Source: OMOG01 sp041485845 (GTDB taxonomy: Bacteria > Acidobacteriota > Terriglobia > Bryobacterales > Bryobacteraceae). From it: a DNA stretch of 12,358 nucleotides. A program made the translations under genes and the position numbers. The DNA lies in contig JBGPKH010000222.1 of NCBI GenBank assembly GCA_041485845.1, positions 1 to 12,358 on the forward strand, read 5' to 3'. Under the pieces are notes generated by a model. That model was not told where the DNA came from. It did no database searches and worked only from the letters and a program-made list of their open reading frames with translations. Every line of letters starts with the position of its first letter. Within the stretch, counting starts at the first letter, position 1. Positions 1 through 5,564 of this stretch are shown in pieces.

Positions 1-51
1 CTCCGGACGGCTTTTGTTGATGGCCTTCCAGTCCTTTACGACCGCCGGCAT
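1..51 (-). CDS. Possible 5' end of an unidentified gene running off the left edge
   Basis: On the minus strand an open frame from an ATG at 51 reads MPAVVKDWKAINKSRPE and leaves the window. An in-frame stop lies a short way upstream, so if this is a gene the start is close to here. There is no clear ribosome binding site and only 17 codons are visible, so no family can be named. It would lie about 36 bases downstream of the tRNA on the same strand. The opposite strand is also open here, so this could be a chance frame. Confidence 0.25.
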   Translation of the reverse strand, partial: MPAVVKDWKAINKSRPE

Positions 52-86
52 ATAGCCGTGTCGGCCATAATTCTATTGGACTTAAA

Positions 87-163
87 TGGTACGCCCGAGT
101 GGATTCGAACCACCGACCTTTTGCTCCGGAGGCAAACGCTCTATCCATCTGAGCTACGGGCGC
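87..163 (-). tRNA. tRNA-Arg (anticodon CCG), CCA encoded
   Basis: The minus strand folds into a full cloverleaf. The acceptor arm GCGCCCG (163-157) pairs with CGGGCGU (97-91), with a G-U pair at position 1-72. The D arm contains GCTCAGATGGATAGAGC, the T arm contains GGTTCGAATCC, and the anticodon arm is TTTGC-CTCCGGA-GCAAA. The seven-base loop places CCG at positions 34-36, so it reads the arginine codon CGG. A73 is followed by genomic CCA (89-87). A short plus-strand reading frame across it (86-295) is a well-known artefact and not a gene. Confidence 0.96.
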
Positions 164-175
164 ACATATACCTTA

Positions 176-181
176 ATTGTA
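176..181 (-). promoter_or_regulatory. Possible -10 box for the tRNA
   Basis: On the minus strand TACAAT (181-176) matches TATAAT at five of six positions and ends 12 bases before the 5' end of the mature tRNA. That is a plausible distance for a short leader. I see no good -35 box at 16 to 18 bases upstream, so this rests on one hexamer. It overlaps the region right after the ThuA gene stop. Confidence 0.3.
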
Positions 182-183
182 TC

Positions 184-954
184 CTATCTGGCGGCCCATT
201 CCGTTCCGCGGGTCAACGTGGCGGCGAATAAGGCGCTCTTCATGGCATCCGGATCGTGGCCCAGCGCGGTGACGAAGACGCGACCCTTGCCGTAATTCAC
301 GGTCCACACCATGGGTTGATTCAACCCTGGGCCCGAAACGGGCTGCTTCTCGTTGGGCTTGTACAGGGTGTGGTCGTCCCAGGCCGTGGCCAGCACGTGG
401 TAGGCGCCTTCGGGCTGCCATCGCAGGTTGGCGTAAAGCTCATCGTTGGCCTGCGGATAGGACGCCTCCAATCCGCGCGTGATGGGGTGGCCGGTATCTT
501 TGATCTGCACGGTGAAATCGTGCCGCGCGGAGTGGTGGCCGTTGTTCGGCCGCCAATTGCCGCCGCACATCTTTTCAAACTCCGTCCAGCCGTCGAAGGC
601 CGCCAGCGAAAAGTGGTAAACCACCAGCCCCTTGCCGCCACGGACGTAGTTCACCAGAGCATTTTCGGCGTGCTCGCCCCAACGCAACTCCGGCTTGCGG
701 CTCTCGTAATAATTCAGGATCACCACATCGTACGGCGCGAGCGTTTCCGGGCCGGCCCCGCGGAATTCCTCGGTAACCCGCACTTCGAACTTTCCTGTGG
801 CCTCCAGCAAGCTGCGGAGCACGGGCGTCGCGGCGCGCCAGTCGTGACCGTTTTGGCCGGTGACGATCAGGGCCTGTATCTTCGCTGCCGGCGCCTGAGC
901 GGGCGCGGGCGACGCGGCTCCCAACAGGAGCGAACAAAGGATAAACAGCTTCAA
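184..954 (-). CDS. Secreted ThuA-domain protein
   Basis: A 256-residue protein of the ThuA family (trehalose-utilisation-like, flavodoxin/glutamine-amidotransferase-like fold). Family traits visible are GHDWRAATPVLRSLLE near the N terminus, PYDVVILNYY, the block GGKGLVVYHFSLAAFDGW, GHPITRGL, DELYANLRW, and near the end PMVWTVNYGKGRVFVTALGHD. I chose the TTG at 954: a GGTGGAG purine tract lies just upstream, and from there the protein opens with a clean signal peptide (KLFILCSLLLGAASPAPAQA) that likely ends after AQA. A longer form from 993 would add 13 residues ahead of that signal. The protein is therefore probably periplasmic. ThuA-like secreted proteins in Acidobacteriota and Planctomycetes usually accompany sugar catabolism, but no substrate can be named here and the catalytic role of the family is poorly known. 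Confidence 0.88.
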   Translation of the reverse strand: MKLFILCSLLLGAASPAPAQAPAAKIQALIVTGQNGHDWRAATPVLRSLLEATGKFEVRVTEEFRGAGPETLAPYDVVILNYYESRKPELRWGEHAENALVNYVRGGKGLVVYHFSLAAFDGWTEFEKMCGGNWRPNNGHHSARHDFTVQIKDTGHPITRGLEASYPQANDELYANLRWQPEGAYHVLATAWDDHTLYKPNEKQPVSGPGLNQPMVWTVNYGKGRVFVTALGHDPDAMKSALFAATLTRGTEWAAR

Positions 955-976
955 ATCTCCACCTCGGTAAAGCGCA

Positions 977-982
977 ATTGTA
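977..982 (-). promoter_or_regulatory. Possible -10 box for the ThuA gene
   Basis: TACAAT (982-977, minus strand) matches TATAAT at five of six positions, about 22 bases before the chosen TTG start. No convincing -35 box is seen. The stretch 955-1026 between the ThuA and FMN reductase genes otherwise holds only an eight-G run (1014-1021), so the two minus-strand genes may or may not be co-transcribed. Confidence 0.25.
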
Positions 983-1026
983 GCGCGCCTCAACCCTTTC
1001 CGTACTTCAGGGCGGGGGGGGCGCGG

Positions 1027-1605
1027 TTACGCCGCCGCCGCGCTTTTCTCCCGCAACGCCAACGCCAGGTCCGCAGCCAGACGATCCAGCGCGTTCCGAT
1101 CCTCCGGGCGAATCAACCCGCCGCCGGCGTCAAACGCTTCGAGCGCGCGGGGAATCGCGAGTTGCGCCGGGATCACGTTGACGCCAATCATCTCGAGCAA
1201 CTCGCGCAACTGCCGCAAGCCGCGTAGGCCGCCTCCCGGTCCGGGCGAGGTGCTCAGGATGGCCGCGGTCTTGCCGCGAAATGCGGCCAGCGGCGTCTCG
1301 CCCGGCTCGGGTCTGGACGTCCAGTCGATCGCGTTCTTCAGCAGCGCCGGGAACGACCCGTTGTATTCCGGCGAGGCAATCGCGAAGGCATCGTGGTCCC
1401 GCAGGAGTCTCTTGAACGCTTGCGCGCTTCCCGGCATACCTTGCGCCGCCTCCACGTCGCCGTCGTACAGCGGCATCGGATAGTCTTTCAGGTCGGCGAG
1501 AGTAACCTCCACTCCGGCCTTTTCGAGCGCGATGGCGGCCGTACGCGCCAGTTTGCGATGGTACGAATCCGAACGTATGCTGCCGGCAAAAACCAGGGCT
1601 CTCAT
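1027..1605 (-). CDS. NADPH-dependent FMN reductase family protein
   Basis: A 192-residue flavodoxin-fold reductase (FMN_red family). The N-terminal phosphate-binding loop reads VFAGSIRSDSYHRKLA. The family hallmark SPEYNGSFPALLKNAIDWTSRP sits mid-protein, and SPGPGGGLRGLRQLRELLE follows at the place of the second flavin-contact loop. Such enzymes use NAD(P)H to reduce FMN, quinones, azo compounds or metal ions; the physiological substrate cannot be read from sequence. The start is the ATG at 1605 because GGAGGGG lies just in front of it; the ATG at 1617 would overlap that site. It has no signal peptide, so it is cytosolic. It is transcribed divergently from the DUF29 remnant and lies upstream of the ThuA gene on the same strand. 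Confidence 0.9.
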   Translation of the reverse strand: MRALVFAGSIRSDSYHRKLARTAAIALEKAGVEVTLADLKDYPMPLYDGDVEAAQGMPGSAQAFKRLLRDHDAFAIASPEYNGSFPALLKNAIDWTSRPEPGETPLAAFRGKTAAILSTSPGPGGGLRGLRQLRELLEMIGVNVIPAQLAIPRALEAFDAGGGLIRPEDRNALDRLAADLALALREKSAAAA

Positions 1606-1730
1606 TTTCCCCTCCATTTATCTCTATGTCAAGATATTTGATGCAGAGGGATGCCGCCGGGATTCATCGTCCGCCGCTGCACGTGACCAACCCTGGGTTC
1701 AACCGCGGCCGCGGACCGGTATGGATCGGC

Positions 1731-2030
1731 GCCCTGCAGTCCGACGAAGCCGATCTGCAACACATTGCCGAGGAGATCGAGGATTTGGGAAAGAGCGGGC
1801 GTTGGGCCGTTCGTCGCAATTGCACCGGATGCCGATGCACCTGGTCAAACGGAGGATCCAGCCCGAGAAGAGCGGATCCGGTTGGCGCCGCTCCATCGCC
1901 GAAGGACGCGGGCAAGTGGTGTTCAAGCTGGAAGACTCGACGAGCCTTCGACGTCATGCGGAACAGGATCTGGAGAAGATCTGGCGCAAGTCCCTACACG
2001 TTGGACGACCTTCTCGAAGGCGATCTCTGA
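1731..2030 (+). pseudogene. Frameshifted and internally deleted DUF29 family gene
   Basis: Pieces of a DUF29 protein appear in order but in different frames. The frame of 1731 gives ADLQHIAEEIEDLGKS. After about 1788-1795 the match jumps back one base to a frame giving ERALGRSSQLHRMPMHLVKR, then IQPEKSGSGWRRSIAEGRG, then SLRRHAEQDLEKIWRK. At about 1986-1990 it returns to the first frame for the C-terminal signature SPYTLDDLLEGDL and a stop at 2030. About 20 residues normally found between the last helix and the PYTL motif are missing, and the usual N-terminal part (YxxDFYAW...) is not seen. So there are at least two lesions plus truncation. DUF29 genes are common, often multi-copy accessory genes of unknown role. 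A single sequencing error cannot explain both the shift and the internal loss. Confidence 0.75.
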
Positions 2031-2067
2031 GGTGGCACGGACAGCGCGCTGGTGTTACATTGCACGT

Positions 2068-2523
2068 ATGCGAAACAACCTTAGTGCTCTGCTCCTGGGC
2101 GCTCTCCTGCTCTCCGTGTCTCTCGCGGCTGCCGACAAGAAAGTGATCAACCCGCCGGAATTCGCCTCCGCTCCCGGCGCCGCGGCTCCCATGTTCAGTC
2201 CCGGCATCCTGATGGGCGACACGCTCTACATCTCCGGCCAGATCGGCCGCGACCTCAAGACCAAGGAGATTTCCGCCGATTTCGAAGCGGAAGTCAAAAC
2301 CACTCTGGACGATATTGGAATCGTTTTGAAGGCCGCCGGCATGACGTTCGACAATGTCGTGTCGGTCCAGATCTACCTGACCGACATGGACCTGTTCGGG
2401 CGCATGAACGCGGTGTACTCCAAGGTCTTCAGCCCCCCGCGCCCCTCGCGCACCACGGTGGGCGTCACCAAGCTGGCCGACCCCAAGGCGCACATCGAGA
2501 TCACGGTCACCGCCCGCAAGTAG
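2068..2523 (+). CDS. Secreted RidA-family (YjgF/YER057c/UK114) protein
   Basis: A 151-residue Rid-family protein. The core reads LYISGQIGRDLKTKEI, then FEAEVKTTLDDIGIVLKAAG, then VVSVQIYLTDMDLFGRMN, then PPRPSRTTVGVTKLADPKAHIEITVTA. The Arg in PSRTTV aligns with the Arg that binds the substrate carboxylate in RidA (Arg105 of the E. coli enzyme), and the Glu in HIEITV matches the second conserved acidic position, so deaminase activity on enamine/imine intermediates is possible. Unlike cytosolic RidA it begins with a typical signal peptide (MRNNLSALLLGALLLSVSLAAA), implying export; periplasmic Rid proteins have no settled role. The ATG at 2068 is chosen because it starts the signal peptide; a longer open frame upstream only runs through the DUF29 remnant. 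The POTRA gene follows 30 bases downstream and may be co-transcribed. Confidence 0.9.
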   Translation: MRNNLSALLLGALLLSVSLAAADKKVINPPEFASAPGAAAPMFSPGILMGDTLYISGQIGRDLKTKEISADFEAEVKTTLDDIGIVLKAAGMTFDNVVSVQIYLTDMDLFGRMNAVYSKVFSPPRPSRTTVGVTKLADPKAHIEITVTARK

Positions 2524-2553
2524 GTTGGCCCCGCAGTTGCATTAAGCGATGGC

Positions 2554-4194
2554 ATGCCCGGTTGCCGCCGGAACATCGGCGTTCTCACATGCTTCTTTGT
2601 TTATTCGGCTTTGGCCGAGGATTCGCCGCCCACAGTCGCGTCGGTGACGGTCCCGGGGACCGGTTTACACGTGAATCTCGCCACACAGGTGGGCCACCCT
2701 TACGACGCCCGGACCATCGCGAAGGACGTGCGCTACTTGTGGAGCCTTGGCAGGTTTGATGACATTCGCGTGGAAACTGCCGATCGCGATGGTGGCGTCG
2801 CCGTGGTCTTTCGCGCCTCGGTTGCTCCCCACCTGTTCCTGCACGAAATCCGCACCCAGCCGAACACTTACGGGCTCGACATGAAGGTTTCCGAGGCCGC
2901 GCCCATCACCCCCCTGCGCGCCCACCAGATCGCGCTCGACGCGCAGCGGCAACTCAATCGGGAGGGCTACCGGAGCGCCCGCGTTCAGTATGAGCTTGCC
3001 CCCGCCGCCAAAGGCGAAGTCGATCTGAAGCTCACGGTCGATATCGGCGACGCCGTCCGCGTGAAGGCGGTCCGCTTCGAAGGCGATTCGATGTTGCGCG
3101 GTAAGTTGCAGGCTCTTCGCATCCGCCGCATGCTTCCCGGGGTGCCGTACCTGTGGAGCGGCTGGAGACTGTTGCCTTCCTACAGCCAGGAGGCCGTCGA
3201 TGCGGACGTCGCGCGCCTTCGTTCCCTGTACGTCGCCAGGGGCTTTTTCGATGCCAGCGTGCGGCCCGGCGTCATCGACATACACGGCAAGGATGCGCGG
3301 ATTTCGATTGTCGCGAACCCCGGTCCGCATTACCCGCTCGATCCCGGTCTCTGCTCCGCGCTGTTTGCTGAGCGCCGCGTGGCGCAACGGCAGGGCATTC
3401 TCGATTTTTCCGTGAAGATTGACGCCGCGCATCTCGACAGCGGTCCTGCAATCGAGCGCGGCCGGCCATACCGGGTGGGCCGCATCGAGTTCATCGGCAG
3501 CCATCACTATCGCGATGCCACGATCCGCAGCAACCTCCCGATCGACGAGGGCGATATTTTCGACGAGCACCTGCTGCGCAAGAGCCTCGCGCGGCTGAAC
3601 CGCGCCATGCTGTTCGAAAACATCGACGCCAAGAGCGTGGTAGTGCAGCCGGATGAAAAGACCGGATTCGCCGACGTCACCGTGCACCTGAGAGAGCGGA
3701 AGCGCGGGTCGTGGAATCTTTCGGGGCCCGTGGGTCCGATGAGCCTGGCGGGTCCGCTCGAAGCATCGATCGGCTCGCGGCTGCCATCGTGGGGACGCGG
3801 TCTCCTGGAACTCTCGACCTATACCGCGTCGGTGGGTGTGTTTGCGTTCGCGCATCCCCTGCTGCCGATTCTGAACGCGCCGCAACGGTTTACGCCGGTC
3901 CTGTTGTTGCAGCGGCCGTTCACGCCGGGCGGCGGCTGGAAGTCGGGCTTCACTCTCGCGCCGCAACTGGGGTGGCGGAACACGCTGATCGGCTATGGAA
4001 CCACGCAACTGCAACAGCGCCTGCTGCCGCTGGTCTCGGGCGGGCGCGGCGGGGAGCCTGACCTGAACGTCACGATCGTGCGGCCGGACGGCGATGCCGT
4101 CATGTCGTGCGAGGCGCCGAAGCCGCGCCTGGGCCCGCTCCGCACCGCCGGGACGATTGCGCTGCATCTCCTCGGAACACTACCTTCGATCTAG
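2554..4194 (+). CDS. POTRA-repeat outer-membrane protein with a short C-terminal region
   Basis: A 546-residue protein with a short signal peptide (residues 1-21, cleavage near ALA-ED) followed by POTRA-like repeats of the Omp85/BamA/TamA type, roughly at 27-100, 105-168, 169-260 and 306-382. Typical repeat features are an early helix with xLWSLGRFDDI, VRFEGDSMLRG, RLRSLYVARGFFDASV and IEFIGSHHYRDATIRSNLPIDEGDIFD. After the last POTRA comes RKRGSWNLSGPVGPMSLAGPLEASIGSRLP and a hydrophobic/aromatic stretch to about 490, far shorter than a 16-strand barrel, and the C terminus (GTLPSI) lacks a terminal aromatic beta-signal. It may be a family form with a reduced barrel, or a gene that lost its 3' end next to the palindrome cluster just downstream. 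Likely periplasmic or outer-membrane associated. The start has no strong ribosome binding site. Confidence 0.75.
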   Translation: MPGCRRNIGVLTCFFVYSALAEDSPPTVASVTVPGTGLHVNLATQVGHPYDARTIAKDVRYLWSLGRFDDIRVETADRDGGVAVVFRASVAPHLFLHEIRTQPNTYGLDMKVSEAAPITPLRAHQIALDAQRQLNREGYRSARVQYELAPAAKGEVDLKLTVDIGDAVRVKAVRFEGDSMLRGKLQALRIRRMLPGVPYLWSGWRLLPSYSQEAVDADVARLRSLYVARGFFDASVRPGVIDIHGKDARISIVANPGPHYPLDPGLCSALFAERRVAQRQGILDFSVKIDAAHLDSGPAIERGRPYRVGRIEFIGSHHYRDATIRSNLPIDEGDIFDEHLLRKSLARLNRAMLFENIDAKSVVVQPDEKTGFADVTVHLRERKRGSWNLSGPVGPMSLAGPLEASIGSRLPSWGRGLLELSTYTASVGVFAFAHPLLPILNAPQRFTPVLLLQRPFTPGGGWKSGFTLAPQLGWRNTLIGYGTTQLQQRLLPLVSGGRGGEPDLNVTIVRPDGDAVMSCEAPKPRLGPLRTAGTIALHLLGTLPSI

Positions 4195-4215
4195 CCGCAA
4201 TACTGTCACTTGCAG

Positions 4216-4263
4216 CCACATGTGGGGCAGGTTGTCAAACCTGCGGCCGATTGTCAATCGGCC
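4216..4263. repeat. REP-like cluster of three adjacent palindromes
   Basis: Three dyads lie almost end to end. CCACATGTGG (4216-4225) is a perfect 10-base palindrome. GCAGGTTGTCAAACCTGC (4227-4244) has a 7-bp stem and 4-base loop. GGCCGATTGTCAATCGGCC (4245-4263) has an 8-bp stem and 3-base loop. The two hairpins share the central TTGTCAA. There is no T tract after them, so it is not a classic intrinsic terminator, though it could slow or end transcription from the POTRA gene 22 bases upstream. The form is that of dispersed REP/BIME-type elements. Confidence 0.65.
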
Positions 4264-4322
4264 TCCTGACGCCGCGTGTGTTCTCGCGCGGCCCTCGCCC
4301 CACTCCGCGCTACCATAGCCAC

Positions 4323-5279
4323 ATGCTCCGCTGGCTCGTCATCGGTATCGGCGACATCACTTCCAAGCGCGTTCTGCCCGGCATCCTCGCACAACCGCGC
4401 AGCGTCCTGGCCGGCATTGTCACGCGTGACCCAGGCAAGGCGGCGCCCTACGGCGTTCCCTCCTGGACGGATATCTCCCAGGCTCTTCGCGAATGTCCCG
4501 CCGATGCCGTCTACGTCGCGACGCCCGTCGTGCTGCACGCGCCGCAGACCATCGCCGCCTTGCGCGCCGGCAAGCACGTGCTCTGCGAAAAGCCCATGGC
4601 GCTGGATTACGCCGAAGCGCTCTCCATGCATCGCGCCGCCGAAGAGGCCGGTCTCACGTTGGGTGTCGCTTACTACCGGCGCCTCTATCCGAAGATCGCC
4701 CGCGCCCGCCAGTTGATCGAATCCGGCGTCATCGGCCGCCCGGTCTTCGCCGAAGCCACGTCTCACGGATGGACCGATTTCGGCAATGGCTTCCGCGCCT
4801 GGATCGCCGATCTCAAGATGTCCGGCGGCGGTCCTCTCCGCGACATCGCCTCCCACCGCATCGACCTCCTGAATCTCCTCTTCGGCAAGCCGCTACGCGT
4901 GAGCGGACATCTCTCGACACTGGTGCAGCCGATCGCGGTGGAGGACAACGCCACCGTATTGATCGAATACGAGAGCGGTGTCCGCGGGATGGTGGATGTG
5001 CGTTGGCACTCGCGCGTGGCGCGCGACGAGTTCCGCATCCGCGGCACCGAAGGCGAAATCGACCTCAGCCCGCTCAACGCGCCGCTCGTGGTCCACCCGC
5101 AAGGCACGGAGGAGATTCCCAACCATGCCAACCTGCATTACCCGTGCATCGAGGATTTTGTGAGCGCGGTTCTGGCGGGGCGGGCCCCCGCATCCACCAG
5201 CGCCACCGCGCTGCCGGCAGAATGGGTGATGGAGCAGGCCGCGGCTTCAGATCGTCTCCACGTCCCGCTTCACGAATAG
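4323..5279 (+). CDS. Gfo/Idh/MocA family NAD(P)-dependent oxidoreductase
   Basis: A 318-residue dehydrogenase. The N-terminal Rossmann motif reads VIGIGDITSKRVLPGIL, and the family signature LCEKPMALDYAEA supplies the catalytic-site Lys and Pro. The C-terminal alpha/beta domain has YYRRLYPKIARARQLIESGVIGRPV, GGGPLRDIASHRIDLLNLLFG (the D...H pair of the active site) and GTEGEIDL. Members oxidise or reduce sugars, inositols and related polyols; the substrate is not evident. The start is the ATG at 4323, which opens directly on the first beta strand; in-frame sequence upstream crosses the palindrome cluster and is not protein-like. There is no good ribosome binding site, so it may have a very short leader. 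Its last 11 codons overlap the 3' end of the MFS remnant on the other strand (5247-5279). Confidence 0.9.
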   Translation: MLRWLVIGIGDITSKRVLPGILAQPRSVLAGIVTRDPGKAAPYGVPSWTDISQALRECPADAVYVATPVVLHAPQTIAALRAGKHVLCEKPMALDYAEALSMHRAAEEAGLTLGVAYYRRLYPKIARARQLIESGVIGRPVFAEATSHGWTDFGNGFRAWIADLKMSGGGPLRDIASHRIDLLNLLFGKPLRVSGHLSTLVQPIAVEDNATVLIEYESGVRGMVDVRWHSRVARDEFRIRGTEGEIDLSPLNAPLVVHPQGTEEIPNHANLHYPCIEDFVSAVLAGRAPASTSATALPAEWVMEQAAASDRLHVPLHE

Positions 5280-5498
5280 CGCGATCGCGGTGACCAGAAA
5301 CCCGCCCGCCAGCAGGTACACCACCGAGGCCAGTGCGATCGCCACGCCCAGTCCATACACCTGAGCCAGGATGCCGATGGCCAGCGGAGCGACCGCGCCT
5401 CCGCCCAGCCAGCCCACGGTGTTCATCATCCCGGCGGCGCTGCCGCGCGCTTCGGCGGGAATCACATCGTACACCGAGGCGAAGATGTTGGCGTCGTA
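5247..5498 (-). pseudogene. 3' remnant of an MFS transporter gene, left of the defence cassette
   Basis: The minus strand encodes the last 83 residues of an MFS permease (YDANIFASVYDVIPAEARG... to ALFVKRDVETI, stop at 5247). It matches the C-terminal part of the complete transporter at 9710-10951 except for four conservative-type changes (I/V, I/V, V/G, L/V). Homology begins exactly at a TAC codon (5498); everything upstream of it on the minus strand is cassette DNA that forms the promoter region and 5' end of the ATPase gene. The frame is still open, but it has no start or N-terminal membrane segments of its own, so it cannot make a working permease. Its stop overlaps the Gfo/Idh gene end, probably the original chromosomal gene order. 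Confidence 0.9.
5263..5498. repeat. Left copy of 236-bp direct repeat (MFS 3' end)
   Basis: Aligned by eye with 9756-9991 at a constant offset of 4493 without any gap: 220 of 236 positions agree (16 mismatches). Identity stops sharply on both sides: 5261-5262 against 9754-9755, and 5499-5500 against 9992-9993. Together the two copies bracket the ATPase-HNH-NACHT cassette at 5499-9755. Confidence 0.95.
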
Positions 5499-5549
5499 GG
5501 GCGCTTCTGGCGCGTGCGACCGAGAGTCAAGAGCGTTCATGCGGAGTGG

Positions 5550-5555
5550 TAGAAT
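5550..5555 (+). promoter_or_regulatory. Possible -10 box of the ATPase-HNH operon
   Basis: TAGAAT (5550-5555) matches TATAAT at five of six positions and ends only 9 bases before the ATPase ATG at 5565. No Shine-Dalgarno sequence lies in between, so a leaderless or almost leaderless transcript is suggested. No good -35 box is visible 16-18 bases upstream. The element lies inside the cassette (5499-5564), so the operon would bring its own promoter. Confidence 0.4.
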
Positions 5556-5564
5556 TCGGGTTCC

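Noticed and set aside
86..295. Plus-strand open frame MVRPSGFEPPTFCSGG...
   Set aside because: It is the antisense reading of the tRNA-Arg gene, a frequent false gene.
256..1227. Long plus-strand frame opposite the ThuA and FMN reductase genes
   Set aside because: Antisense shadow; both minus-strand genes have family motifs and plausible starts.
1787..1793. GGGAAAG in the DUF29 remnant fits an X_XXY_YYZ slippery site for -1 frameshifting
   Set aside because: The gene needs a second frame change and has lost about 20 codons and its N terminus, so decay explains it better than programmed frameshifting.
2665..4167. 500-codon minus-strand open frame opposite the POTRA gene
   Set aside because: No protein-like motifs, and rich in Arg/Ala/Gln/His as expected of an antisense shadow in GC-rich DNA; the plus strand shows clear POTRA repeats.
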